Shown in pieces: positions 47,410 through 56,922 of a stretch of 64,000 bases of DNA. The DNA lies in the NCBI RefSeq assembly GCF_050632745.1, contig NZ_JBODSD010000004.1, forward strand, positions 310,001 to 374,000, written 5' to 3'. Source of the stretch: Mumia sp050632745. GTDB lineage: Bacteria; Actinomycetota; Actinomycetes; Propionibacteriales; Nocardioidaceae. The position numbers and the translations under genes are program-made. The notes under the pieces are model-generated. The model worked only from the letters and a program-made list of their open reading frames with translations, did no database searches and was not told where the DNA came from. The stretch's first letter is position 1, and every line of letters begins with the position of its first letter.

Positions 47410-48969
47410 TCAGAACAGGTCGCGGATCTCCTTGGGGATCTCGATGTCCTCGCCGGCCTGCGGCGTCCCACCGAAGCCGAAGGCGGACGCGCCGTCGGCC
47501 TGCGGCTTCGCGGCCTCCGCCTGCGCAGCGGCCGCCCGCTTGGCCGGGTTGCCCGAGACGCGCCGTCCCTTGCCCTTGCCCTTCTTGGCCTGCTGACGGG
47601 CCCCGGCGCGCTTGCCGCCCATGCCGGGCATCCCCGGCATGCCGGGCATCCCCGGGATCCCGCCGCCCTTGGCCATCTGCTGCATCATCTTGCGCGCCTC
47701 GAAGAAGCGGTCGACGAGCTGGTTGACGTCGCTGACCTGCGTGCCGGAGCCGCGCGAGATGCGGGCGCGGCGCGAGCCGTCGATGATCTTCGGGTTCTGG
47801 CGCTCCGACGGCGTCATCGACTGGATGATCGCCTGGATCCGGTCGATCTCGCGCTCGTCGAAGTTGGCGAGCTGGTCCTTGATCTGGCCCGCACCGGGGA
47901 GCATCCCGAGGATCTTGCTCAGCGAGCCCATCTTGCGGACGGCCTGCATCTGCTGGAGGAAGTCGTCGAGCGTGAAGTCGCCGCTCTTGCCGGCCAGCTT
48001 CTCGGCGGCCTTCTGCGCCTGCTCGACGTCGAAGGCCTTCTCGGCCTGCTCGATCAGCGTCAGCATGTCGCCGAGGTCGAGGATGCGCGACGCCATCCGG
48101 TCGGGGTGGAAGACGTCGAAGTCGGTGAGCTTCTCGCCGTTGGAGGCGAACATCACCGGACGGCCGGTCATCTCGGCGATCGAGAGCGCGGCGCCACCGC
48201 GGGCGTCGCCGTCGAGCTTGGAGAGCACGACGCCGGTGAAGTCGACGCCCTCGAGGAACGCCTCGGCCGTACGGACGGCGTCCTGGCCGATCATCGCGTC
48301 GACGACGAAGAGGACCTCGTCGGGGTCGGTGGCGTCGCGGATGTCCGACGCCTGCTTCATCAGCTCCTCGTCGATGCCGAGGCGGCCCGCGGTGTCGATG
48401 ACGACGATGTCGTGCAGGGTCTTGCGGGCCTCGGCGACCGCGTCGCGGGCCACCTGGACGGGGTCGCCGACGCCGTTGCCGGGCTGCGGGGCGTACACGT
48501 CGACGCCGGCGCGCTCGCCCACGACCTGCAGCTGGTTGACCGCGTTGGGGCGCTGGAGGTCGGCCGCGACGAGCATCGGCGAGTGGCCCTGGCCCTTGAG
48601 GAACAGGCCGAGCTTGCCCGCGAGCGTCGTCTTGCCGGCACCCTGGAGGCCGGCCAGCATGATCACGGTCGGCGGGTTCTTGGCCAGCCGGAGCCGGCGG
48701 GTCTCGCCACCGAGGATGCCGACGAGCTCCTCGTTGACGATCTTGATGACCTGCTGGGCGGGGTTCAGCGCCTGGCTGACCTCCGCGCCGCGGGCGCGGT
48801 CCTTGACCCGGGCGACGAACTCCTTGACCACGGGCAGCGCGACGTCGGCCTCGAGCAGCGCCACCCGGATCTCGCGGGCGGTGGCGTCGATGTCGGCCTC
48901 GGACAGCTTGCCCTTGCCGCGAAGGTTGCGGAAGGTGGTCTGCAGGCGGTTCTGGAGTGTGTCGAACAA
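47410..48969 (-). CDS. ffh: Signal recognition particle GTPase Ffh
   Basis: A 519-residue SRP54 protein. The N domain begins MFDTLQNRLQTTFRNL; the G domain has GLQGAGKTT near 106, DTAGRLGID, TKLDGDARGGAAL and GE-type loops; the M domain from about 330 ends in a methionine-rich GIPGMPGMPGMPGMGG stretch and an extended Ala/Lys-rich tail. It binds signal peptides and 4.5S RNA and delivers ribosomes to FtsY, encoded at 60247..61467. No SRP RNA gene was seen in the window. Confidence 0.97.
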   Translation of the reverse strand: MFDTLQNRLQTTFRNLRGKGKLSEADIDATAREIRVALLEADVALPVVKEFVARVKDRARGAEVSQALNPAQQVIKIVNEELVGILGGETRRLRLAKNPPTVIMLAGLQGAGKTTLAGKLGLFLKGQGHSPMLVAADLQRPNAVNQLQVVGERAGVDVYAPQPGNGVGDPVQVARDAVAEARKTLHDIVVIDTAGRLGIDEELMKQASDIRDATDPDEVLFVVDAMIGQDAVRTAEAFLEGVDFTGVVLSKLDGDARGGAALSIAEMTGRPVMFASNGEKLTDFDVFHPDRMASRILDLGDMLTLIEQAEKAFDVEQAQKAAEKLAGKSGDFTLDDFLQQMQAVRKMGSLSKILGMLPGAGQIKDQLANFDEREIDRIQAIIQSMTPSERQNPKIIDGSRRARISRGSGTQVSDVNQLVDRFFEARKMMQQMAKGGGIPGMPGMPGMPGMGGKRAGARQQAKKGKGKGRRVSGNPAKRAAAAQAEAAKPQADGASAFGFGGTPQAGEDIEIPKEIRDLF

Positions 48970-49087
48970 GACAGCCGTTCCTCACAGGTGTCGGGCAGCC
49001 GCGACGTGCGGCTCGCGCGTTCCAGCCTAACGGCTGACCGGAATCGGCCGACCGCCCAGGCGGCACCCGACCCCGCCGACCCGAGTC

Positions 49088-49211
49088 GCGGTGAGTGTGG
49101 TCCCACCCGCAGGAGGGCGCGGTGAGTACGGTCCCACGCGTGCCGACCGCCGTGGGACCAGGCTCGCCGCCCACCCGGACGACGCCCCCGAGGTGGGACC
49201 AGGCTCACCGC
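49088..49211. repeat. Four-copy 19-base repeat in the ffh-glnD gap
   Basis: GCGGTGAGnnnGGTCCCAC occurs at 49088-49106 and 49119-49137, and as its complement at 49152-49170 (one mismatch) and 49193-49211. Three variable bases sit in the centre. The layout (two forward, two reverse) resembles the repeat at 47221-47310. The remainder of this 261-base gap, including the ffh promoter region, shows nothing else. Confidence 0.7.
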
Positions 49212-49230
49212 CCACCCGTAGGACGCCCCG

Positions 49231-51405
49231 TCACAGCGGCAGGGCGCGCAGGCGTGCGACCAGACCGTCGGCCTGCTCCGCGCTCAGCGCTCCCCCGGCC
49301 CGGTCGACCACGTAGAACACGTCCCGCGCCTGCGGCCCGAACGTCGACAGGTGGGCCGAGCGGATGCCGTACCCCTCCTGGCTGATCGTCCGCGCCACCG
49401 CCCACACGAGGCCGCGCTGGTCCTGCGCGCGGACCTCGACGACGGCGGCCGAGGACGACGAGTCGTGGTGGAGCAGCACCTGCGGCGGGACGCTCTGCCC
49501 CTCCGACGTGAGCGTGAGCCGGTCCTCCAGCGCCAGCGCACCGGTGAGCACCTGGCGGATCCGGCGGGTGAGCCGCCCGCTGTCGACGTCGGGGTCGGCC
49601 ACCTCCCAGATGCTCGTCGTCGTGCCGTCGCGCTCCACCAGGCGCGCGGACCGGATCTGCTGCCCGGCCACGCTCAGCGCGCCGGCGAGGTCCGCGAGGA
49701 GACCGTGGCGGTCCGGGGCGGTGATCTGCACCAGCGACCCGTCGTGGTGCGCCGCCACGTCCACCACGAACGGCTCGCCGCCGAGGGCCGCGGTCGGGAA
49801 CGCCAGCGCCGACGGCCAGCCCGCGTACGACGGGTCCTCGAGCGCGGTCGCGTCGCCGAGCACGGCGCGCACCTTGGCGACCAGCCCGCGGACCAGCCCG
49901 GAGCGCCACGCCGACCAGGCCGGGGGGCTGGTCGCCCGGGCGTCGGACTCGGTGAGCGCGGCCAGCAGGTCGAGGCGGTCGACGTCGCCGACGAGCGACG
50001 CGACGTTGGCTGCGGTGTCCGGGTCCTCGATGTCGCGCCGGGTCGCGACCGTCGGCAAGAGCAGGTGCCAGCGGACCAGGTCCTCGACCGCGGTGGCGTC
50101 GGCCTCGTCGAAGCCCCACCGCTCGGCCACGGCCCGGGCGACCGGCGCCCCGACCTCGCTGTGGTCGCCGTCGCGTCCCTTGCCGACGTCGTGGAGGAGC
50201 GCGGCGACGGCGAGCAGGTCGGGGCGGGCGACGGCGCGCATGAGCTCGGACCCGACCACGACGGCCTCGATCGAGTGCCGGTCGATGGTGAACCGGTGGA
50301 CCGGCGACGAGGACCCCCGCAGCCGGATCGGCGCCCACTCGGGAAGCCACCGGTCGACGAGGCCCGCGAGGTCGATCTCCTCCCACACGCTCACCAGACC
50401 GCGGCCCGCCGTGAGGAGCTCGACCAGCAGGCGCCGCGCCTCGGGTGGCCACGGCTCGGGCGGCACGGCTCCGGCCGCCAGGCGGGCGGCCGACGCCGCC
50501 GCGAGCGGGATCCCCCGGCGCGCCGACTCCGTGACCGCCCGCAGCGCGACGAGCGGGTCGTGCGCGGGGTCGGGCGAGCCGGTCAGGACGATCTCGTCCC
50601 CCAGGACCGCCACGCCGGGCGCGACCGGGTCCAGCCGCGGGCCGGGAGCGGTCCGCGACCGGGGCCGGTCGGCCAGCACCGCGTCGACGCGGCGCCATGT
50701 GGTCGTCGCGAGGTGCGCCGTACGCCGTGCGAGGTCGCGGACGTGCAGGTCGAGCTGGTCCGGCGCGTAGCCCATCGCGGACGCGACCTCCGGGACCAGC
50801 TCGGGGGTCAGCCGGTCCGTCGGGCGTCCCGCGACCTCGTGGAGCACGTCGCGCACGTCGAGCATCGCGGCCCGCAGCGCCTCCAGCTCGCGGTGCGGCA
50901 CGTCGACCAGCCAGCTCGCGACGAGGGCCCGCATGACGGTGCCGTCGCGCAGCCCTCCCCCGGACTCCTTCAGGTCCATGATCGCCGACTGCGCGAGCCA
51001 GCCGACGCGGTCGACGCGCTCCCGGGTGGCGCGCTCGAGCTCGGGGAGACGACGACGGGCGGTACGGCGCCAGGCGGCCAGCACCTCCGACCGCAGTGCG
51101 ACCACGGCGGAGGAGTCGCCCGCGACCGCGCGGGCGTCGAGCATGCCCAGCGCGGCGCGGTAGTCCTCGTCGGCGGTGCGGAGCATCTGGTCGGCGCTGC
51201 GGACCGCGTGGTCCAGCGCGACGCCGTCGTCCCACAGCGGGTACCAGACCTGCTCGGCGACCTGCTGCACGAGCGCAGCGGGTGCCCCTTCGCGATGGAC
51301 CAGGACGACGTCGACGTCGCTGAACGGAGACATCTCGCCACGGCCGTACCCGCCGACGGCGACGAGCGCGAGGCCGTGCCCGCCTGCCTCGGGCAGGTCG
51401 GACAC
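49231..51405 (-). CDS. glnD: [Protein-PII] uridylyltransferase/adenylyltransferase GlnD
   Basis: A bifunctional sensor that modifies PII in response to nitrogen. The nucleotidyltransferase motif GGYGRGEMSPFSDVDVV lies near the N-terminus, the HD domain (LLHDVGKGRDGDHSEVG) near residue 405 and two ACT domains in the last 170 residues. From GTG at 51405 the protein has 724 residues and only 12 before the first strand, short for the family. Uninterrupted in-frame sequence reaches a CTG at 51486 that overlaps the PII stop (CTGA) and would add a natural N-terminus TEELSARRRSRAEALDRRL; this may be the true start. Confidence 0.93.
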   Translation of the reverse strand: MSDLPEAGGHGLALVAVGGYGRGEMSPFSDVDVVLVHREGAPAALVQQVAEQVWYPLWDDGVALDHAVRSADQMLRTADEDYRAALGMLDARAVAGDSSAVVALRSEVLAAWRRTARRRLPELERATRERVDRVGWLAQSAIMDLKESGGGLRDGTVMRALVASWLVDVPHRELEALRAAMLDVRDVLHEVAGRPTDRLTPELVPEVASAMGYAPDQLDLHVRDLARRTAHLATTTWRRVDAVLADRPRSRTAPGPRLDPVAPGVAVLGDEIVLTGSPDPAHDPLVALRAVTESARRGIPLAAASAARLAAGAVPPEPWPPEARRLLVELLTAGRGLVSVWEEIDLAGLVDRWLPEWAPIRLRGSSSPVHRFTIDRHSIEAVVVGSELMRAVARPDLLAVAALLHDVGKGRDGDHSEVGAPVARAVAERWGFDEADATAVEDLVRWHLLLPTVATRRDIEDPDTAANVASLVGDVDRLDLLAALTESDARATSPPAWSAWRSGLVRGLVAKVRAVLGDATALEDPSYAGWPSALAFPTAALGGEPFVVDVAAHHDGSLVQITAPDRHGLLADLAGALSVAGQQIRSARLVERDGTTTSIWEVADPDVDSGRLTRRIRQVLTGALALEDRLTLTSEGQSVPPQVLLHHDSSSSAAVVEVRAQDQRGLVWAVARTISQEGYGIRSAHLSTFGPQARDVFYVVDRAGGALSAEQADGLVARLRALPL

Positions 51406-51482
51406 GGCCTTGGTGAAGCAGTCGCGCAGACGCCGGTCCAGGGCCTCAGCCCGGGACCGGCGCCGTGCGCTGAGCTCCTCGG

Positions 51483-51821
51483 TCAGAGCGCCGCCTCGTC
51501 CTTCTCGCCGGTGCGGACCCGGACGACGGACTCGACGGGGACGACCCAGACCTTCCCGTCACCGATCTTGCCGGTGGCGGCGGACTTGACGACCACGTCG
51601 ACGACGTCCTTGACGTCCTCGTCCTCGGTCACGATCTCGACCCGGATCTTCGGGACCAGCGAGACGTCGTACTCGGCGCCGCGGTAGACCTCGGTGTGGC
51701 CCTTCTGGCGACCGTAGCCGCTGGCCTCGGTGACAGTCATGCCGGTGATGCCGAAGGTCTCGAGGGCCTCGCGGACCTCTTCCCACTTGTGCGGCTTGAT
51801 GACCGCGGTCACGAGCTTCAT
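51483..51821 (-). CDS. glnK: Nitrogen regulatory protein PII (GlnB/GlnK)
   Basis: A 112-residue PII protein. The T loop carries Y51 in GAEYDVSLVPKI, the modification site, after GYGRQKGHTEVYRG; the B and C loops (VEIVTEDEDV, TGKIGDGKVWVVPVE) are present. It binds ATP, ADP and 2-oxoglutarate and regulates the ammonium channel encoded just upstream, hence the glnK-like name. The ATG overlaps the amtB stop by 4 bases. Confidence 0.96.
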   Translation of the reverse strand: MKLVTAVIKPHKWEEVREALETFGITGMTVTEASGYGRQKGHTEVYRGAEYDVSLVPKIRVEIVTEDEDVKDVVDVVVKSAATGKIGDGKVWVVPVESVVRVRTGEKDEAAL

Positions 51822-53191
51822 GCCTTGGCTCCTTCAGGGGTGGTGGTCAGCGTAGCCGTCGTGACGGGGCGGGCGACGCCGGACGCCGGCGCGAGGTCGT
51901 ACGCGGACTCCCCGTGCTCGGCGAGGTCGATGCCCTCGACCTCGTCCTCCTCGGCGACGCGCCAGCCCATGACGGCCTTGATCGCGAAGCCGATGATCGC
52001 GGTGAAGATCCCCGACCACAGGATCGCGAAGGCCGCGATCGAGAGCTGGACGACGAAGAGCTTGATCCCGTCGCCGTAGAACAGGCCGCCGCTGGTGGCG
52101 AGGAAGCCGATGCCGAGCGTGCCCACGATGCCGCCGACGAGGTGGACGCCCACGACGTCGAGCGAGTCGTCGTACCCGAGCTTGAACTTCAGGCCGACCG
52201 CCAGGGCGCAGAGGGCGCCGGCGACGAGGCCGAGGATGATCGAGCCGACAGGGCTGAGCGCGCCGCAGGCGGGGGTGATCGCGACCAGACCGGCGACGAT
52301 GCCCGACGCGGCACCGAGCGAGGTGGCCTTGCCGTCGCGGATCTTCTCGACGACCAGCCAGCCGATGATCGCGGCCGCGGCGGCGACGGCGGTGTTGACC
52401 CAGACGAGGCCGGTCTCACCGGAGAACGCGGTGGCGTAGGCGATCGAGTTCTCGATGAAGCCGTCAGCGCCGTTGGAGATCGGCTCGGCACCCGTCGCGT
52501 CGACGTAGGAGCCGACGTTGAAGCCGAACCAGCCGAACCACAGGAGGCCGGCACCGAGCATCGTCAGCGGGAGGTTGCCCGGACGGGTCGGCTCCTTGCC
52601 GAAGCCACGACGCTTGCCGATGAGGAGGACGAGGACCAGCGCGGCGACACCGGCGTTGATGTGGACGACCGTTCCGCCGGCGTAGTCGATCGGCGCGACC
52701 GTCGCAGCTCCGTCGGTCGTGCCGAAGATCTTCGCGGCCAGGCCGTCGGCGCTGCCGGAGAGGAAGCCGCCGCCCCAGACCATGTGCGCCAGCGGGAAGT
52801 ACGCGAGGGTCACCCACAGCGGCATGAAGACCAGCCACGACGAGAACTTCACGCGCTCGGCGAGAGCGCCGCTGATGAGCGCGGCCGTGATGATGGCGAA
52901 CGTCGCCTGGAACGCGACCGAGATGTAGGTGGTGCCCTCGACACCGCTGAGCCCGAACAGCTCGAAGGGGTTGGCGAACAACCCGCCGACGTCCTCGGAG
53001 CCGTAGGACATCGACCAGCCCCACAGCACGTAGACGACCATGACGACGCCCAGGGCGCTGAAAGACATCATCATCATGTTGAGGATGGACTTGGTTCGCG
53101 TCATCCCGCCGTAGAAGAGCGCCAGCGCAGGCGTCATCAGGAGCACGAGCGACGCGGAAGTCAGGATCCAGGCTGCGTGGCCGGTGTCCAT
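51818..53191 (-). CDS. amtB: Ammonium channel AmtB
   Basis: A 457-residue ammonium transporter starting MDTGHAAWILTSASLVLLMTPAL, with eleven membrane helices, the phenylalanine/twin-histidine pore segments (GGTVVHINAGVAALV) and a C-terminal cytoplasmic region for PII binding. GGAGGTTCC precedes the ATG at 53191; the longer frame upstream reads through the promoter and is not coding. First gene of amtB-glnK-glnD, preceded by a GlnR-like operator. Confidence 0.96.
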   Translation of the reverse strand: MDTGHAAWILTSASLVLLMTPALALFYGGMTRTKSILNMMMMSFSALGVVMVVYVLWGWSMSYGSEDVGGLFANPFELFGLSGVEGTTYISVAFQATFAIITAALISGALAERVKFSSWLVFMPLWVTLAYFPLAHMVWGGGFLSGSADGLAAKIFGTTDGAATVAPIDYAGGTVVHINAGVAALVLVLLIGKRRGFGKEPTRPGNLPLTMLGAGLLWFGWFGFNVGSYVDATGAEPISNGADGFIENSIAYATAFSGETGLVWVNTAVAAAAAIIGWLVVEKIRDGKATSLGAASGIVAGLVAITPACGALSPVGSIILGLVAGALCALAVGLKFKLGYDDSLDVVGVHLVGGIVGTLGIGFLATSGGLFYGDGIKLFVVQLSIAAFAILWSGIFTAIIGFAIKAVMGWRVAEEDEVEGIDLAEHGESAYDLAPASGVARPVTTATLTTTPEGAKA

Positions 53192-53283
53192 GGAACCTCC
53201 AGGGTTAGGTATCTGAGACGTGGCCGGCGCTCGAACGGCGATGTCCGGGACGGCGTCGTTGACGATTAGGTTCGCGGCGGTTC

Positions 53284-53321
53284 GTTTCGGGTCGGGCGAC
53301 GCGTTGTTTCGCGGAGGTGAC
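53284..53321 (-). promoter_or_regulatory. GlnR-type operator before amtB
   Basis: On the minus strand GTCAC-6-GAAAC (53321 to 53306) is an exact GlnR half pair, followed after six bases by a degenerate TCGCC, six bases and a second GAAAC (53288 to 53284). The 11-base spacing of half sites is that described for actinobacterial GlnR promoters. It lies about 93 bases upstream of amtB, so the operon is probably induced in nitrogen limitation. Confidence 0.7.
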
Positions 53322-53418
53322 ACTTCCCCGGGTTTTGTTACGTCGAGATTTCCCGAGTTGCCGACGCGCGGGACCCGTGCCTGTCGTCGCTGAACCACCG
53401 GCGGGTAAGGATGGAGGC

Positions 53419-55305
53419 ATGCCGTCCCCCGCCCGCCGTCCCCGTCCAGCCGCCCTCGCCCTGACCGCGCTGCTCGCGGCCGGCGTGCTGAGCGCCTGCA
53501 GCAGCGCGTCCGCCGATCCCGAGGCCGAGAAGCTCGCCGACGGCCTGTCGGCGCTCGACCTCTCCAAGGTCGCCCTCGACGACGCCGCGGCCGGCGACGA
53601 CCTCGCCCGGATCACGAAGGGCCTGGACGGGATCGAGCCGACGGTCACGGTGAAAGACGTCGAGGAGGAGGACGACAAGGCGACCGCCACCCTCGCGTAC
53701 CGGTGGCAGCTCGGTCCCGAGGTGCGGTGGGAGTACGAGACCGAGGCCACGATGACCCGCAAGGACGACAGCTGGACCGTCGCCTGGTCGCCGGCGCTCG
53801 TGGCCCCGGACCTGGCGGAGGGCCAGCGCCTGCGGGTCCGCTCGGTGGCGCCGAAGCGCGGCGACATCATGGGTGGTGACGGCACGGCCCTCGTCACCTT
53901 GCGCCCGGTCCTGCGGATCGGGCTCGACAAGGCCGCGGTGGAGCCCGCGAAGCAGGCCGCGTCCGCCCGGACGATCGCCACGATGGTCGGCATCGACCCC
54001 GCGTCGTACGCGAAGGAGGTCGCGGCGTCGGGTCCGAAGGCGTTCGTCGAGGCGCTCGTGATGCGCACGGGTCAGGCGCCCCCGCTCGGCGAGGTGGAGG
54101 CCGTCCCCGGTGCGCTGGTGATCTCCGACGAGCTGCCGCTGGCCCCGTCGCGGACCTTCGCCGCGGGGATCCTCGGCACCGTCGGCGAGGCGACCAAGGA
54201 GCTCGTCGACGACAGCGACGGGCGCCTCACGGCGGGTGACGAGACCGGGTTGTCCGGCCTGCAGCGCCGGTACGACGAGCAGCTGCGCGGGCGCAACGGC
54301 TACGTCGTCGAGGTGGTCAGCGACGCGGCCGACGATCCCGCCAACCCCTCTCCGGAGATGAAGGACACGCCCGTCTTCGAGCAGGCCCCGGCCCCCGGTG
54401 AGCCGCTGCGGACCACGCTGGACCTGCGGCTCCAGGACCTCGGCGAGCGGGTGCTGGCCGGGACCAGGCCCGCGAGCGCGCTGGTCGCGATCCGGCCGTC
54501 GGACGGCGCGATCCTCGCCGCCGCGACCGGCCCGGGCGCGCAGGGGCAGGCGATCGCGACCACCGGCCAGTACGCCCCCGGGTCGACGTTCAAGATCGCG
54601 ACCGCCCTCGCGGCGCTGCGCTCGGGCGTCACGCCGACCACCACGACGCCCTGCCCCGCGACGACGGTCGTCGACGGCAAGTCGTTCAAGAACTACGACG
54701 ACTACCCGAGCAGCTCCCTCGGCCGCATCCCGTTCGCGGAGGCGTTCGCCCAGTCGTGCAACACGGCGATGATCGGCCTGCGCGACACGGTCTCCCAGGC
54801 GGACCTCGCGTCCGCGGCCGCGTCGCTCGGGATGGGGGTCGACCAGGACCTCGGGTTCCCGGTCTTCTTCGGGTCCGTGCCGTCGGAGGCCCCGGCCACC
54901 GAGCACGCGGCGTCGATGATCGGACAGGGCAAGGTCCTCGCCTCGCCCTTCACCATGGCCACCGTGAGCGCCTCGGTCGCCGCCGGACGTACGGTCGTCC
55001 CGGTCCTGCTCCCCGACCTCGAGGCCCCCAAGGTCGAGTCCAGCCTGAAGCCAGCCGAGGCACGTCGGCTGCGGTCGCTGATGCGCCGCGTCGTGACCGA
55101 CGGCAGCGGGCGGGGTCTCGCGGACCTCGGAGGGTCGATCGGCGCGAAGACGGGGACGGCCGAGTACGGGTCCCCGGTCAAGACGCACACGTGGATGGTC
55201 GCGACCGACGGTGACCTCGCGGTGGCGGTGTTCGTGGAGACCGGCGAGTCCGGGTCGCAGACCGCGGGACCGCTGCTGAAGCGGTTCCTCGCGGGCGCCC
55301 GCTGA
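53419..55305 (+). CDS. Class B penicillin-binding protein, lipoprotein type
   Basis: A 628-residue peptidoglycan transpeptidase. The N-terminus has a lipobox LSAC (C27), unusual in place of a membrane helix, then an NTF2-like MecA N-terminal domain (about 35-150), a PBP dimer domain and the transpeptidase. The catalytic motifs are S389-TF-K392, S446-C-N448 and K577-T-G579. This matches PBP2a-like proteins of actinobacteria. The ATG at 53419 follows GGATGGAGGC. It crosslinks the wall outside the membrane; a role in beta-lactam tolerance is possible but unproven. Confidence 0.92.
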   Translation: MPSPARRPRPAALALTALLAAGVLSACSSASADPEAEKLADGLSALDLSKVALDDAAAGDDLARITKGLDGIEPTVTVKDVEEEDDKATATLAYRWQLGPEVRWEYETEATMTRKDDSWTVAWSPALVAPDLAEGQRLRVRSVAPKRGDIMGGDGTALVTLRPVLRIGLDKAAVEPAKQAASARTIATMVGIDPASYAKEVAASGPKAFVEALVMRTGQAPPLGEVEAVPGALVISDELPLAPSRTFAAGILGTVGEATKELVDDSDGRLTAGDETGLSGLQRRYDEQLRGRNGYVVEVVSDAADDPANPSPEMKDTPVFEQAPAPGEPLRTTLDLRLQDLGERVLAGTRPASALVAIRPSDGAILAAATGPGAQGQAIATTGQYAPGSTFKIATALAALRSGVTPTTTTPCPATTVVDGKSFKNYDDYPSSSLGRIPFAEAFAQSCNTAMIGLRDTVSQADLASAAASLGMGVDQDLGFPVFFGSVPSEAPATEHAASMIGQGKVLASPFTMATVSASVAAGRTVVPVLLPDLEAPKVESSLKPAEARRLRSLMRRVVTDGSGRGLADLGGSIGAKTGTAEYGSPVKTHTWMVATDGDLAVAVFVETGESGSQTAGPLLKRFLAGAR

Positions 55306-55330
55306 CCGCGTGACGGCCAGGGGCGGTCAG
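55302..55330. terminator. Short hairpin over two converging stop codons
   Basis: CTGACCGC (55302-55309) pairs with GCGGTCAG (55323-55330); each arm contains a stop codon, that of the PBP gene and that of the convergent deacylase gene. A weak shared terminator. Confidence 0.4.
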
Positions 55331-56922
55331 GGGCGCGAGAGGAGGTAGGTGCCGCGGCGCTCGGGCACGTCTCGGCCGCGGCGCCACACGACGTCGCCCG
55401 CGACGACGACGGTCTCGACGCCCCCCGGGTGGCGGCGCGGCTCGGCGAACGTGGCGCGGTCCTCCAGCGCCGCCGGGTCGAGGACCACGAGGTCTGCGAC
55501 GTTCCCCGTCTCGACCGTGCCGCGCCCGCGCAGGCCGAACCGACGCGCCGCCAGGCCGGTCATCTTGTGCACCGCCTCCTGCCGCGACAGTGGCCCCCCA
55601 GCACCGGCGTACTCGGTCAGCACGCGCACGAACGTCCCGTACAGCCGCGGGTGGACGTAGCCGCTCCGGTGCGGGAGCCCGTCGGAGCCGACCATGGTGT
55701 GCGGCCACGACAGCGCCTGACCGACGCCCTCGGGGTCGGTGTGGAACAGGACGACGGTCAGCGACCCGCCCTCCTCGTCGAGCAGGTCGACGAGGCACGC
55801 GTACGGCTCCTGCCCCCGCGCCGCGGCGATGTCGGCCAGCGCGAGCCCCTCGTACGCCGAGCTCGCCGGCCTCGAGAAGCCCGCGAGCAGCACGCGGGAC
55901 GGGCCGATCTCGGGCAGGAGGTTCTCCTTGCCCGGCTCGTCCCACGGACGTGCCAGCTCGGCGGCGAGACGGCGGCGCGAGGCCGGGTCGCGGACGGCAC
56001 GCCGTACCGACGCCATGCCGTCGCGCAGCGCCCAGGCCGGCAGCAGCGTCGACGTGGTGGTGCTCCCGGCCGCGTACGGGTAGACGTCCACCGTGACGTC
56101 GATCCCGGAGGCGCGGTGCGCGTCGAGGCGGTCGAGGATCCGCGGCATCGACCCCGCGTTGCGGGGACCGGTCACCTTGAGGTGGCTCACGTGCACCGCG
56201 CAGCCGGTCGCGGCCCCGAGCGCCGCGACCTCGTCGATCGACGCGATCACGTCGTCGCCCTCGTTGCGGACGTGGGCCGCGAGCACGCCGTCGTGGGCGG
56301 CGACGACTCCCGCCAGCGCCTCGAGCTCGGTGCGGTCCGCCGCGTCGCCGGGCGCGTAGAGCAGTCCCAGCGACAGCCCCGCCGCGCCGGCCGCCATCGC
56401 GTCGCGGAGCTGCCCGCACATGGCGTCGACCTCGCGCACGCTGGCGGGCCGCGCCTCCGGCCCCGCCGCCGCGACCCGCAGCGCGCCGTGCCCGACGAGG
56501 ACCGCGGCGTTGACCGTCCGCGGCTCGGCGGCGATCGTCTCGGCGTAGCCGCGGACCGAGGCGAACGACAGGTCCGTGCGCTCGCCGCCGAGCACCGGCG
56601 CGAACAGCGCGCCGAGCCCCGACCCCGGCGTCGTCGGCGCGCAGGCGTGCCCGCAGTTGCCCACGACCACCGTGGTCACGCCCTGGCGCAGCTTCGGCAC
56701 GCAGCCCTCGACGTCGAGGATCGCCAGGTCGTCGTGGGCGTGGGTGTCCACGAAGCCGGGGACGACCTCCCGACCCGCGACGTCCTCGACCACGCATCCC
56801 TCCGGCGGGGCGAGGGCGGGCCCGACAGCCGCGACCCGTCCGGCGACCACGAGGACGTCGGCGCGCCGGGGCGCACCACCGGTGCCGTCGAGGACGGTGC
56901 CTCCGCGCAGGAGCATCGTCAT
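55327..56922 (-). CDS. N-acyl-D-amino-acid deacylase (D-aminoacylase family)
   Basis: A 531-residue amidohydrolase. H61 and H63 (VDTHAHDD), C90 in VVVGNCGHA (the metal-bridging cysteine of D-aminoacylases), VHVSHLKVTG and the late MVGSDGLPHRSGYVHPR are family marks. It would release D-amino acids from N-acyl derivatives in the cytoplasm. The ATG at 56922 overlaps the kinase stop. Last gene of the operon from 58910, which also includes RidA and two keto-sugar-acid enzymes; a peptidoglycan or soil D-amino-acid source is likely. Confidence 0.88.
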   Translation of the reverse strand: MTMLLRGGTVLDGTGGAPRRADVLVVAGRVAAVGPALAPPEGCVVEDVAGREVVPGFVDTHAHDDLAILDVEGCVPKLRQGVTTVVVGNCGHACAPTTPGSGLGALFAPVLGGERTDLSFASVRGYAETIAAEPRTVNAAVLVGHGALRVAAAGPEARPASVREVDAMCGQLRDAMAAGAAGLSLGLLYAPGDAADRTELEALAGVVAAHDGVLAAHVRNEGDDVIASIDEVAALGAATGCAVHVSHLKVTGPRNAGSMPRILDRLDAHRASGIDVTVDVYPYAAGSTTTSTLLPAWALRDGMASVRRAVRDPASRRRLAAELARPWDEPGKENLLPEIGPSRVLLAGFSRPASSAYEGLALADIAAARGQEPYACLVDLLDEEGGSLTVVLFHTDPEGVGQALSWPHTMVGSDGLPHRSGYVHPRLYGTFVRVLTEYAGAGGPLSRQEAVHKMTGLAARRFGLRGRGTVETGNVADLVVLDPAALEDRATFAEPRRHPGGVETVVVAGDVVWRRGRDVPERRGTYLLSRP

